A stretch of 64,000 nt of DNA, from contig NZ_CP109150.1 in the NCBI RefSeq assembly GCF_035920365.1, positions 6,944,001 to 7,008,000 of the forward strand, in the 5' to 3' direction. Below, one piece after another: positions 1-7,970 of the stretch. This DNA comes from Micromonospora sp. NBC_01740. GTDB taxonomy: Bacteria; Actinomycetota; Actinomycetes; Mycobacteriales; Micromonosporaceae. Position numbers and translations under genes: made by a program. The notes under the pieces were generated by a model. It saw only the letters and a list, made by a program, of their open reading frames with translations. It made no database searches and was not told the DNA's origin. The first letter of the stretch is position 1; every line of letters begins with the position of its first letter.

Positions 1-127
1 CGGATGTCATCCCTCGGCCCACGGCGCCGGGTAGCACCTCGTAGCACGCTCGTCAGGATTACGCCGTGGTCACCATCCGGCCCGTCCGTCGGCCCTGACG
101 GGGCACGTGGCCTCGCGCCTGCTGTCG

Positions 128-133
128 TAGGCT
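128..133 (+). promoter_or_regulatory. candidate -10 box TAGGCT upstream of hemerythrin-like gene
   Basis: TAGGCT matches the TAnnnT -10 hexamer seen directly before many genes in this window. Here it lies about 73 nt before the start codon, so the transcript would carry a leader. No clear -35 element is visible. The rest of bases 1-206 shows no gene that I can support. Confidence 0.3.
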
Positions 134-206
134 GGCCACAGCGTCGCGGTGCACCCGGCAAGGAGACCGCCGAGGGCATGGAGGCGCGGGACCGCATGGG
201 AAACAC

Positions 207-704
207 ATGCCTCCGTTCACGCCCGACGAGCGCCTGCGGGCCTTCGGCAACCAACTGATCGAGATCCACCTCTGGCTCCGCGAGGAGCTCGCCCGCCTGC
301 GCGACGGCGTGGGCGACCCCGGCGTACGGCCGAGGGACCTGCGGACCCACTGCCTGGCCTTCTGCGCGGCGCTGACCCGGCACCACACCGGCGAGGACGC
401 CGGGGCGTTCCGGGTGCTGGCCGAGCAGGTGCCCGAACTGGTCCCCGTGCTGCGCGAGCTTGAGGCCGACCATCACATCGTGGCCGAGGCCCTGCACCGG
501 GTCGAGGAGCTGGCCGACGCCACCGCGCCGCCGCACGAGGTGCGGGCCGAGCTGGACACCCTCGCCGCGCTGCTCGAGACGCACTTCGTCTACGAGGAGA
601 AGAAGCTCGTCGGCGCGCTCAACGCGCTGACAGCCGGCAGCACCAAGGGGCTCCTCGGGGTGCCCCTCCCGCCGCTCGACCGTGACCCTGGACCGGTCCA
701 CTGA
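207..704 (+). CDS. hemerythrin HHE-domain protein
   Basis: 165-aa soluble protein with the spaced His/Glu pattern of the hemerythrin HHE four-helix bundle: His21 in helix 1, His59/His60 and Glu63 in helix 2, His89/His90 in helix 3, and His126 with Glu130/Glu131 in helix 4. Such proteins bind a di-iron centre and act in oxygen, NO or iron sensing; the substrate here cannot be told. The ATG follows a weak GGGA at 198-201. The last 20 residues are Pro/Gly-rich and probably disordered. The next gene starts 130 nt downstream on the same strand. Confidence 0.8.
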   Translation: MPPFTPDERLRAFGNQLIEIHLWLREELARLRDGVGDPGVRPRDLRTHCLAFCAALTRHHTGEDAGAFRVLAEQVPELVPVLRELEADHHIVAEALHRVEELADATAPPHEVRAELDTLAALLETHFVYEEKKLVGALNALTAGSTKGLLGVPLPPLDRDPGPVH

Positions 705-834
705 CCCGTACCCGGGCGAGCGCGCCGGCGGCACCACGGGGTCCACGCGACGTTCGGCCCGGCCCGGGTCTGCCGGTAGCAGAATCGCCGCGGTCGGGCT
801 TTGTCGGCGGGCCCGGGCCCGGCAGGGTGGGCGC

Positions 835-1752
835 ATGGCGATCTTCTCTCTCCAGGCGGTCCCGTCCGACGGCCCGGGCTGGCTGGACCTGGCCCGGCGG
901 GCCGAGGCAGCCGGCTTCGACACCCTGTTCACCGCCGACCATCCGGGTTCGGCGGCGTCCCCCTTCGTCTCGCTGGCCGCCGCGGCGGCGGTGACCTCGA
1001 CGATCGGCCTGGGCTCGTACGTCTCCAACGCCGGCGTCCGCGAGCCGATGCTGCTCGCCTCGGACGTGGCCTCCCTCGACCTGTTGTCGGGCGGGCGGGC
1101 CCGGTTCGGCCTCGGCGCCGGCCACACCCCCGCCGAGTGGCGCGCGGTCGGCCGGGAGCGCCCCGACGTCGCCGGGCGGGTACGCCGCTGCCTGGCCGTG
1201 GCCGAGGCCGTCCGCGCCCTGCTCGACGGCGAGGAGGTCACCGTCGACTCCCCCGACCTGGTCCTGCGGGGCGCGCGGCTGGAGGCCCCGCGCCCGGTGC
1301 AGCGGCGGATCCCGTTCACCCTCGGCACGGCGAACTCGGCGATGCTGCGCTGGGCCGGCGCGCACGCCGACGTGGTCGGGCTGTCCGGCCTGGGGCGCAC
1401 GCTGCCTGACGGTCACCGGCACGACGTGCGCTGGCGCGAGGCGGACATCGAGGCGCAACTGGCCTGCGTCGCCGCCGGGGCGGAAGGGCGGGCCGAGCCA
1501 CCGGTGCTGGAATCGCTCGTGCAGCACGTCGCCGTCACCGACGACGCCGAGGCCGCCGCCGCGCCGACCGCCGAACGGATCGGGCTGAGCGTCGCCGAGC
1601 TGCTCGCGACGCCGTTCGTGCTCATCGGCACCGAGGACGAGATCGTCGCGGCAGTCGCCGCACACCGGCGTCGCTGGGGCGTCACCCGCTTCGTCGTACG
1701 CGAGGACGCACTCGACCCGCTCACGCCGGTGCTGGCCCGCCTCGCCGCCTGA
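835..1752 (+). CDS. LLM-class F420-dependent oxidoreductase
   Basis: 305-aa luciferase-like monooxygenase (TIM barrel). Family features include the N-terminal ADHPG segment, the SNAG/REPMLLA stretch, and the RARFGLGAGHTPAEW glycine-rich motif where the deazaflavin phosphate is held. It looks most like the short actinobacterial F420 branch rather than FMN luciferases. The frame is open upstream, but I chose the ATG at 835, where family similarity begins. Substrate unknown. A F420:NADPH reductase at 45730-46428 could provide its cofactor in reduced form. Confidence 0.8.
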   Translation: MAIFSLQAVPSDGPGWLDLARRAEAAGFDTLFTADHPGSAASPFVSLAAAAAVTSTIGLGSYVSNAGVREPMLLASDVASLDLLSGGRARFGLGAGHTPAEWRAVGRERPDVAGRVRRCLAVAEAVRALLDGEEVTVDSPDLVLRGARLEAPRPVQRRIPFTLGTANSAMLRWAGAHADVVGLSGLGRTLPDGHRHDVRWREADIEAQLACVAAGAEGRAEPPVLESLVQHVAVTDDAEAAAAPTAERIGLSVAELLATPFVLIGTEDEIVAAVAAHRRRWGVTRFVVREDALDPLTPVLARLAA

Positions 1753-1795
1753 GCGACGCATCGACGGCAATCGGGGCGGGGACGCTTCCGGTCAT

Positions 1796-1806
1796 CGAAA
1801 CTTTCT
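1796..1806. promoter_or_regulatory. CGAAA-C-TTTCT near-palindrome upstream of secreted peptidase
   Basis: CGAAACTTTCT matches 10 of 11 positions of the actinomycete operator-like motif CGAAA-N-TTTCG reported upstream of secreted polysaccharide hydrolases. It lies 48 nt before the M23 peptidase start. The regulatory role is inference. Confidence 0.35.
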
Positions 1807-1853
1807 GACATCATCCGGCAGATAGATCGAAGGTTATGACCATGGAGGTTCGG

Positions 1854-2369
1854 ATGCGTACCCGCCTGACGAGTTCCCTCAGCGTCGCCCTGCTGGCGAC
1901 CGCCGCCTTCCTGGTGCCGGCGTCGCCCGCCGCCGCCGCGCCGTCGTTCCGCACACCCTTCCCGTGCAACCAGACGTGGTCCGGCCAGACCCGCACCGCC
2001 CACAGCCCGCAGTACGCGATCGACTTCAACCGGACCGACGACCACGGCGATCCGGTCAAGGCCAGCGCCCCGGGCACGGTGGACGTCGTCGCCAACCTCG
2101 GCGACACCAGCTACGGGCGGTACGTGCGGATCAACCACGGCAACGGGTACACCACCTACTACGCCCACCTCAGCGGATTCAACGTCTCGGTCGGCCAGTC
2201 CGTCGGCTACAGCACCACCATCGGGTACGTGGGCAACAGCGGCGGCTCCTCCGGCTCGCACCTGCACTACGAGCAGCGCCTGAACGGCAGCGACATCAAG
2301 GTGCGCTTCAGCGGCAACCTGGCGCTCTACTTCGGGACGCAGAACTACACGCGTACCGCCGGCTGCTGA
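1854..2369 (+). CDS. secreted M23-family metallopeptidase
   Basis: 171-aa exported LytM/M23 zinc endopeptidase that would cut peptidoglycan cross-links. Residues 1-29 are a signal peptide (RTR, hydrophobic core, ASPAAAA cleavage area). Zinc ligands and catalytic residues are visible: His50 and Asp57 (HSPQYAID), His105, and the HLH motif at 136-138. No cell-wall-binding domain is present, so it is a minimal catalytic form. I chose ATG 1854 because GGAGG at 1844-1848 precedes it by 5 nt; in-frame ATGs at 1836 and 1842 have poorer ribosome sites. Confidence 0.8.
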   Translation: MRTRLTSSLSVALLATAAFLVPASPAAAAPSFRTPFPCNQTWSGQTRTAHSPQYAIDFNRTDDHGDPVKASAPGTVDVVANLGDTSYGRYVRINHGNGYTTYYAHLSGFNVSVGQSVGYSTTIGYVGNSGGSSGSHLHYEQRLNGSDIKVRFSGNLALYFGTQNYTRTAGC

Positions 2370-2472
2370 TCCGGCGCGACGCCGCCGGCCGGCCGGTCGG
2401 CGGCGTCGCCCCGGTACGGTGCGCGCCCGCCACAGCGCATCCGATCCGCCGTCCGTACCCGAAGATGGGAGC

Positions 2473-3375
2473 ATGCGGATCCTCATGGCCGGCGCGTCCG
2501 GCTTCCTCGGCACCCGGCTGGTCGACCGGCTCACGGCGGAAGGCCACCAGGTCACCCGGCTGGTCCGCCGGCCGCCGCGCACCGCCGACGAGCGGCAGTG
2601 GAACCCGTCCGCCGCGCAGCTCGACCCGGCGGTGGTGGCGGAGGCGGACGCGGTCGTCAACCTGGCCGGCGCGGGCGTGGGCGACAAGCGGTGGAACGAC
2701 GGGTACCGGCAGCTGATCCGGTCCAGCCGGGTCGACACCACCACCACGCTGGCGATCACCATCGCCGGCCTGCCCGAAGCCGACCGGCCGAGGACACTGC
2801 TGAACTCCTCGGCGGTCGGCTGGTACGGCAACACCGGCGACCGGGCGGTCGAGGAGGACGCCCCGGCGGGCGAGGGCTTCCTGGCCGACGTCTGCCGGGT
2901 CTGGGAGGCCGCGACCCGGCCGGCCGAGGACGCGGGCGTACGCGTCGTGCGGCTGCGCATCGGGCTGCCGCTGCACCGCGACGGCGGGCTGCTCAAGCCG
3001 CAACTGCTGCCCTTCCGGCTGGGCATCGCCGGGCGGCTCGGCAGCGGCCGGCAGTGGCTGCCATGGATCTCCATGGCGGACTGGCTGGACGCCGCGCGGT
3101 TCGTGCTGGACCGCGACGACCTGGTGGGGCCGGTCAACCTGGTCGGGCCGGCCCCGGTGACCAACGCCGAGTTCACCCGGGAGCTGGCCCGGCAGCTGCG
3201 CCGGCCGGCGATCGTCCCGATCCCGGCGCTGGCGTTGAAGGTGGTGCTGGGCGGCTTCGCCCACGAGGCGCTGACCAGCACCCGCGTCCTCCCGGGCGTG
3301 CTCACCGGGGCCGGCTTCACCTACCGCCACCCCACTTTGGCCGCCGCCCTGCACGCGGCCCTCACCGCCCCCTGA
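2473..3375 (+). CDS. TIGR01777-family SDR epimerase-like protein
   Basis: 300-aa extended SDR/NAD-dependent epimerase-like protein (SDR39U1/TIGR01777 family). The N-terminal Rossmann motif GASGFLGTRLV lies at residues 6-16; NLAGAGVG and the SSAVGWYG segment carrying the family Tyr follow; the C-terminal DUF1731-type end (GGFAHEALTSTRVLP) is present. Function of the family is unsettled; a role in cell division or cofactor-linked sugar metabolism has been suggested in other organisms. GAAGAT at 2461-2466, 6 nt before ATG, may be a leaderless -10 box. It converges on the esterase gene. Confidence 0.8.
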   Translation: MRILMAGASGFLGTRLVDRLTAEGHQVTRLVRRPPRTADERQWNPSAAQLDPAVVAEADAVVNLAGAGVGDKRWNDGYRQLIRSSRVDTTTTLAITIAGLPEADRPRTLLNSSAVGWYGNTGDRAVEEDAPAGEGFLADVCRVWEAATRPAEDAGVRVVRLRIGLPLHRDGGLLKPQLLPFRLGIAGRLGSGRQWLPWISMADWLDAARFVLDRDDLVGPVNLVGPAPVTNAEFTRELARQLRRPAIVPIPALALKVVLGGFAHEALTSTRVLPGVLTGAGFTYRHPTLAAALHAALTAP

Positions 3376-3385
3376 GCCGGTCGAC

Positions 3386-3434
3386 CATGAAGTTGTCGTC
3401 ACGCCGCGCGGGGCGGGGTGACGACAACTTCATG
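3386..3434. terminator. palindromic bidirectional terminator, element A (GATCATGAAGTT family)
   Basis: Perfect 17-bp arms (3386-3402 and 3418-3434; arm begins CATGAAGTTGTCGTCAC) around a 15-nt loop, centred in the 80-nt gap between two convergent genes. No U-tract follows on either strand. The outer arm shares CATGAAGTT with elements at 7873 and 33917. Confidence 0.7.
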
Positions 3435-3455
3435 ATCGGCGCGTCGGGAGCGGGA

Positions 3456-4691
3456 TCAGCAGCCGATCACCCAGTGGTTGGGGCCGGTCTGCTTGAGGGT
3501 GCTGGTGTAGAAGGTGTTGTAGAGGCCCATCCGCTGGTTCGAGCCGTTGGCGTAGGCGTAGCCGCCGGACTGGTAGGCACGACCGGCGGCGACGTGCGCG
3601 TAGTTGCTGGCCGTGACGCAGGTCGGCGCCGTGGTCGGGCTGGCGGTCGGGGAGGCGGTGGGGCTCGCGGTCGGGGACGCGGTGGGGCTCGCCGTCGGCG
3701 TCGGGGTGGGGTTCGTCCCGCCGTTCAGGCCGAAGAAGACCGCGTCGTGGTACGCCGAGCAGATGGTGTCGAGCATGTACGCGGCGGCGGTGCCGCACTG
3801 CTCGGCACCCGGGCCCGGGTCGACCGGGGTGCCGTGACCCATGCCGGAGACCCGGTAGACGCGCACGTCGTTGTTGCCGTACACCTCCAGGCTGGTGTTG
3901 GCGGGCAGCGACGCGGTGCTGGTGGGGGTCTGCGAGACGCCCCGGACGTTGGTCCACTGGTCGCGCAGCTCGGTGGCGTTGGCCGGCACGACGGTGGAGT
4001 CCGACGTGCCGTGCCAGATGGCGACCCGGGGGCGCGGGCCGGTGTGCCCGGGGTACGCGGCCCGGACCACGTTGCCCCACTCCTGCGGGGTCTTGTTCAC
4101 CCCGCTGTACTGGCAGGTGCTGGTGGAGGCGGGCGGCGAGCAGCGGTACGGCAGGCCGGCGACGACCGAGCCGGCGGCGAAGACGTCCGGGTAGGTGGCC
4201 AGCATGACCGCGCTCATTCCCCCGCCGGCGGAGAGGCCGCTGACGAACACCCGGCGGGCGTCGGTGCCGTAGTTGTTCCGCGCGTGGTCGACCATCTGCC
4301 TGATCGACAGGGCCTCGCCGGAGCCTCGGGTGATGTCCTGCTCGACGAACCAGTTGAAGCAGCTCAGCGGCTGGTTGGCGCTGGACTGCTGCGGCACGAT
4401 CAGGGTGAACTTCCACTGGTCGGCGAACTTCTGCCAGCCGGAGTTGGCGAAGTAGCCGGCCGCGTTCTGGGTGCAGCCGTGCAGCAGCACGACGGCCGGG
4501 GCGCCCGCCGGCAGGTTGTCCGGCCGGTACGCGTACATGGCGAGGTTGCCCGGGTTGGAGCCGAAGTTGGTGACCTGGGTGAGGGTGGCGGCCTGGGCGG
4601 GGGCGGCGACGGTCGCCACCGCGGCGGCGGCGAGGACCATCCCGGCGACCGCGCCGGTCAGCCGGGAAAGCAGGGACGGGGAGCGACGCAC
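3456..4691 (-). CDS. secreted PHB/PHA-depolymerase-type esterase
   Basis: 411-aa exported alpha/beta hydrolase of the extracellular short-chain PHA depolymerase (LpqC/esterase PHB) family. Residues 1-35 form a signal peptide ending AQAA. The oxyanion segment HGCTQ is at 71-75, the nucleophile elbow GLSAG gives Ser154, and Asp231 and His286 (GMGHG) complete the triad. A Pro-Thr-Ala-Ser repeat linker (about 328-356) joins a short C-terminal domain with Cys358 and Cys411 that may bind polymer. GTG 4691 was chosen because AGGAGG lies 4 nt upstream; the frame extends further 5' without a ribosome site. Could equally act on acetyl-xylan or feruloyl esters. Confidence 0.8.
   Translation of the reverse strand: MRRSPSLLSRLTGAVAGMVLAAAAVATVAAPAQAATLTQVTNFGSNPGNLAMYAYRPDNLPAGAPAVVLLHGCTQNAAGYFANSGWQKFADQWKFTLIVPQQSSANQPLSCFNWFVEQDITRGSGEALSIRQMVDHARNNYGTDARRVFVSGLSAGGGMSAVMLATYPDVFAAGSVVAGLPYRCSPPASTSTCQYSGVNKTPQEWGNVVRAAYPGHTGPRPRVAIWHGTSDSTVVPANATELRDQWTNVRGVSQTPTSTASLPANTSLEVYGNNDVRVYRVSGMGHGTPVDPGPGAEQCGTAAAYMLDTICSAYHDAVFFGLNGGTNPTPTPTASPTASPTASPTASPTASPTTAPTCVTASNYAHVAAGRAYQSGGYAYANGSNQRMGLYNTFYTSTLKQTGPNHWVIGC
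3645..3710. repeat. tandem repeat coding the PTASPTAS linker
   Basis: About five imperfect 12-nt units encode a Pro-Thr-Ala-Ser linker between the catalytic and C-terminal domains of the esterase. Such stretches commonly vary in copy number between strains. Confidence 0.6.
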
Positions 4692-4839
4692 GGGGCCTCC
4701 TGGGGACGGGGTGTGAACTGGGTCACCCGCGAATTGCCGCGACGTTACGTCGATACGTCGATGTTGTGACATGGGGCACGGTCACACATTCCGCGCCCGA
4801 AGGATGTGCGTCCTGACCGGCGTGCCCCGGTGCGGTTGG

Positions 4840-4845
4840 TAACGT
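4840..4845 (+). promoter_or_regulatory. -10 box TAACGT, leaderless type
   Basis: TAACGT ends 7 nt before the GTG at 4853, the spacing expected when transcription begins at the start codon itself. Confidence 0.45.
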
Positions 4846-4852
4846 CCGCTGC

Positions 4853-6673
4853 GTGCCGACCTCCCCGTCCCTGGCGCCTTCGCCGGCCTCGCCGCCCCGC
4901 GTCGTCCGCCACCGGCGGGCCGACCTGATCGTGGCGCTGGTCGCGCTGGCGCTCGCCGTCTGGGTGACCAGCGGGCTGTGGCAGGACCCGAACGCCCGCG
5001 CCATCACGGTCAACTCCAGCGACCAGGCGCTCTTCGAGTGGCTGCTGGCCTTCGGCGGCCACGCGGTGACCCACGGCGACGACCCGCTCTTCACCTACCT
5101 GGTCAACGTCCCCGACGGGGTGAACCTCGCGGTCAACACCTCGATCACCGTGTACGCGGTGGTCTTCGCGCCGCTGACGTACCTGATCGGGCCGCCGGCC
5201 ACGTTCCTGGTGATCCTCACCCTCAACCTGGCCGCCACCGCGTTCGCCTGGTACTGGCTGCTCTCCCGGCACCTGGTCCGCAGCCCGCTCGCCGCCGCCG
5301 TCGGTGGGCTGTTCATCGGCTTCTCCCCCGGCATGGTCTCGCACGCCAACGCGCACCTGAACTGGACGGCGGGCTGGCTGGTGCCGCTGCTGATCTGGCG
5401 GACCTTCGCGCTGCGCGGCTCCCGGCACCCGCTGCGCGACGGCGCGATCCTCGGCCTGCTCGTCGCCGTCGCCTTCTCCATCGCCGCCGAGGGGCTCTTC
5501 TTCACGGCGCTGGCCCTCGGCGTCTTCGTCGCCGTCTGGGCACTGCACCCGGCCCGCCGCGCCGAGGCCCGCGCGGCGCTGCCGACCTTCCTGCGCGGCC
5601 TCGGCGTGACCGCCGTCGTCGCGGGCGTGCTGCTGGCGTACCCGCTGTGGCTGCACTTCGCCGGCCCGCAGCGCTTCCACGGCACCGGCTTCGACGCGGT
5701 CATCCACTCCGAGGACGTCGTCGCCTACGGGGCGTACCCGCGCCGCTCGCTGGCCGGGGAGGTGGGCCTGGGTACCCGGCTGGCGCCGAACCCGACCGAG
5801 GAGAACTCGTTCTTCGGCATCGGGCTGCTGCTGCTCACCGTCGCCTGCTTCGTGGCGCTGTGGCGCCGGGCCGACGCGGCCCGCCGGGCGACTCTCTGGG
5901 CGCTGGGCGTGACCGCCGTCGTGTTCACCGTGCTCTCCTTCGGCCCCGAGGCCAAGATCGACGGCCGCCGTACGGACCTGCCGATGCCGTTCGACCTGCT
6001 CGGGCACCTGCCGGTGGTGAACGCCGCCCTGCCCGCCCGGCTGGCGCTGGTCGTGGCGCCGGTGATCGGGGTGCTGCTCGCGTACGCCGTCGACCAGCTC
6101 CGCGCCGATCCGCCCCGGCGCCGCCGGACGCGGCTGGCCTGGTGGGCGGGGTTCGCGCTGGCGCTGCTGCCGCTGGTGCCGACGCCGCTGCTGACCATCG
6201 AACGCGAGCCGATCCCGCGCTTCATCACCGCCGGGACGTGGCGGGAGTACGTCTCCCCCGGCGGGGTGCTGACCCCGGTGCCGCTGACCCTCGACGTCTA
6301 CCCCGACGGCCAGCGCTGGCAGGCGTACGCGCTGGCGCACCGGCAGGGCGAGTTCGCCATCCCCTCCGGTTTCTTCCTCGGCCCCGGCGGCCCGGACGGG
6401 CGGGGACGGATCGGCCCGCCGCCGCGCCCGTTCAGCGCGCTGGTGGACCAGGCCGGCCGGACCGGGCTGGTGCCGATCATCACGGAGGGCAGCCTCCAGG
6501 AGGTCCGCGCCGACCTGCGGCACTGGCGGGTCGAGACGATCGTGCTGCCCGACGAGGTGCACGGGGCGAAGTGGCCGGTCGACGAGGAGGCCGTCCGGCG
6601 TACGGTGACCTCGCTGCTCGGCCCGCCCGAGCGGGTGGACGACGTGTGGCTGTGGCGGGTCCCGCAGGGCTGA
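4853..6673 (+). CDS. polytopic membrane protein, possible GT-C glycosyltransferase
   Basis: 606-aa integral membrane protein with roughly ten hydrophobic segments in residues 22-440 and a soluble C-terminal part of about 165 residues. An acidic loop just after the first membrane segment (NSSDQALFEWLL) and the overall arrangement resemble lipid-linked-sugar-dependent GT-C transferases, but no single diagnostic motif proves it. GTG 4853 fits a leaderless promoter (TAACGT 7 nt upstream). It is divergent from the esterase and followed by lipB after about 100 nt. Confidence 0.65.
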   Translation: MPTSPSLAPSPASPPRVVRHRRADLIVALVALALAVWVTSGLWQDPNARAITVNSSDQALFEWLLAFGGHAVTHGDDPLFTYLVNVPDGVNLAVNTSITVYAVVFAPLTYLIGPPATFLVILTLNLAATAFAWYWLLSRHLVRSPLAAAVGGLFIGFSPGMVSHANAHLNWTAGWLVPLLIWRTFALRGSRHPLRDGAILGLLVAVAFSIAAEGLFFTALALGVFVAVWALHPARRAEARAALPTFLRGLGVTAVVAGVLLAYPLWLHFAGPQRFHGTGFDAVIHSEDVVAYGAYPRRSLAGEVGLGTRLAPNPTEENSFFGIGLLLLTVACFVALWRRADAARRATLWALGVTAVVFTVLSFGPEAKIDGRRTDLPMPFDLLGHLPVVNAALPARLALVVAPVIGVLLAYAVDQLRADPPRRRRTRLAWWAGFALALLPLVPTPLLTIEREPIPRFITAGTWREYVSPGGVLTPVPLTLDVYPDGQRWQAYALAHRQGEFAIPSGFFLGPGGPDGRGRIGPPPRPFSALVDQAGRTGLVPIITEGSLQEVRADLRHWRVETIVLPDEVHGAKWPVDEEAVRRTVTSLLGPPERVDDVWLWRVPQG

Positions 6674-6763
6674 GCCGTCGCCCCGGCCGATCGCGGGCAG
6701 CCGGCCCCGCCGCCGGGTCCCGCCGTGAGCCGCGTCACCGCTGGTGACCGGCCGGTACGGGTC

Positions 6764-6769
6764 TAGGCT
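6764..6769 (+). promoter_or_regulatory. -10 box TAGGCT of lipB, leaderless type
   Basis: TAGGCT is separated by 7 nt from the lipB GTG at 6777. The same hexamer at the same distance precedes lipA at 9741-9746. Confidence 0.5.
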
Positions 6770-6776
6770 TGGCGGC

Positions 6777-7418
6777 GTGACCACGACGACCTCCGGCCTC
6801 ACGGCCGTCCGCGCCGGTGTCCTCGACTACCAGGCCGCCTGGGACGAGCAGCGCCGGCTGCACGAGTCGGTGGTGGCCGGCGAGCGCGGCGACACCGTGC
6901 TGCTGCTGGAGCACCCGAGCGTCTACACCGCCGGCAAGCGCACGGAGCCGTGGGACCGCCCCATGGACGGCACCCCCGTCGTCGACGTGGACCGGGGCGG
7001 CAAGATCACCTGGCACGGCCCGGGGCAGCTGGTCGGCTACCCCATCGTGCGGCTGCCCGACCCGGTCGACGTGGTCGCCTACGTCCGCCGCACCGAGCAG
7101 CTGCTGATCGACGTCTGCGCCGAGTTCGGGCTGACCGCCGGCCGGGTCGAGGGGCGCAGCGGGGTCTGGGTGCCCGAGGACGACCGGGGCCCGGCGCGCA
7201 AGGTGGCGGCCATCGGCATCCGGGTCGCCCGCGGGGTGACCCTGCATGGCTTCTCCATCAACTGCGACTGCGACCTGGGTCACTTCGACCGGATCGTGCC
7301 CTGCGGCATCCGCGACGCCGGGGTCACCTCGCTCACCGCCGAGCTGGGCCGCCCGGTGTCCGTGGCCGACGTACTGCCGGTAGTGGAGCGCCACCTCCCC
7401 ACCCTCGTCACGGCCTGA
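6777..7418 (+). CDS. lipB: octanoyl-[acyl-carrier-protein]:protein octanoyltransferase LipB
   Basis: 213-aa cytoplasmic enzyme that moves the octanoyl group from acyl carrier protein to lipoyl domains, the first step of lipoate synthesis. The family signature [17 protein letters not shown] is at 73-89. Catalytic Lys142 (KVAAIG) and Cys176 (VPCGI) are both present, and the [10 protein letters not shown] strand precedes the cysteine. Length is normal. The GTG start fits the -10 box. The VOC gene follows after 3 nt, so the two are probably co-transcribed. The partner enzyme LipA is encoded at 9754. Confidence 0.95.
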   Translation: MTTTTSGLTAVRAGVLDYQAAWDEQRRLHESVVAGERGDTVLLLEHPSVYTAGKRTEPWDRPMDGTPVVDVDRGGKITWHGPGQLVGYPIVRLPDPVDVVAYVRRTEQLLIDVCAEFGLTAGRVEGRSGVWVPEDDRGPARKVAAIGIRVARGVTLHGFSINCDCDLGHFDRIVPCGIRDAGVTSLTAELGRPVSVADVLPVVERHLPTLVTA

Positions 7419-7421
7419 CGG

Positions 7422-7814
7422 GTGCGGATCGACCTGGTCACGATCGTCGTGGCCGAGTACGACCCGGCCATCGAGTTCTTCACCGGGGTGCTCGGCTTCG
7501 AGCTGGTGGAGGACTCCCCGTCGCTCACCAACGACGGCCGGCCGAAGCGCTGGGTCGTCGTCCGCCCGCCCGGCGCGCAGACCGGGCTGCTGCTGGCCCG
7601 CGCCGACGGCGACCGGCAGGCTCGATCGGTCGGGGACCAGGTCGCCGGCCGGGTCGGCTTCTTCCTCCAGGTCGACGACTTCGACGCCGTCCACCGGCGG
7701 ATGGTCGAGGCGGGCGTCGAGTTCGTGAAGCCCCCGCGCACGGAACCGTACGGCCGGGTCGCCGTCTTCCGCGACATAGCCGGCAACCCCTGGGACCTCC
7801 TCGGCCCACCCTGA
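7422..7814 (+). CDS. VOC-family (glyoxalase/bleomycin-resistance fold) protein
   Basis: 130-aa vicinal-oxygen-chelate protein. It has the beta-alpha-beta-beta-beta halves with the characteristic phrases YDPAIEFFTGVLGFELVED near the start and AVFRDIAGNPWDLL at the end. Metal ligands are not certain. It begins 3 nt after lipB and is probably translated from the same message. Substrate unknown; no link to lipoate metabolism is known for the family. Confidence 0.75.
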   Translation: MRIDLVTIVVAEYDPAIEFFTGVLGFELVEDSPSLTNDGRPKRWVVVRPPGAQTGLLLARADGDRQARSVGDQVAGRVGFFLQVDDFDAVHRRMVEAGVEFVKPPRTEPYGRVAVFRDIAGNPWDLLGPP

Positions 7815-7824
7815 ACACCCCCGC

Positions 7825-7935
7825 CCCTCCCCGCCCCCGCCCCGCCCCGTCCCGCCCCGCCCCGCCCCGCCCCGTTGATCATGAAGTTGTTGTCACGACA
7901 CGCCGATGCCGACGACAACAACTTCATGATCAACG
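7825..7935. terminator. C-rich tract plus palindrome, element B (TTGATCATGAAGTT family)
   Basis: Perfect 22-bp arms at 7873-7894 and 7914-7935 with core CGTTGATCATGAAGTT and a 19-nt loop. A CCCCG-type pentamer tract (about 7825-7872) lies on the left and a G-rich tract (7937-7965) on the right, so both converging transcripts would meet C-rich, hairpin, G-rich in that order. It sits between the VOC gene and aspS. Confidence 0.7.
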
Positions 7936-7970
7936 CGGGCCAGGGGGAGGGAGGGGGCGGCCGGGGGGTG

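Noticed and set aside
2598..4769. 723-residue plus-strand frame across two genes
   Set aside because: Shadow of the SDR gene and antisense to the esterase; low-complexity Gly/Arg/Ala.
4765..4786. TGTGAC...GTCACA inverted repeat before the 4853 gene as a CRP site
   Set aside because: The spacing between half-sites is 12 nt for TGTGA/TCACA, not the 6 nt of CRP-type sites.
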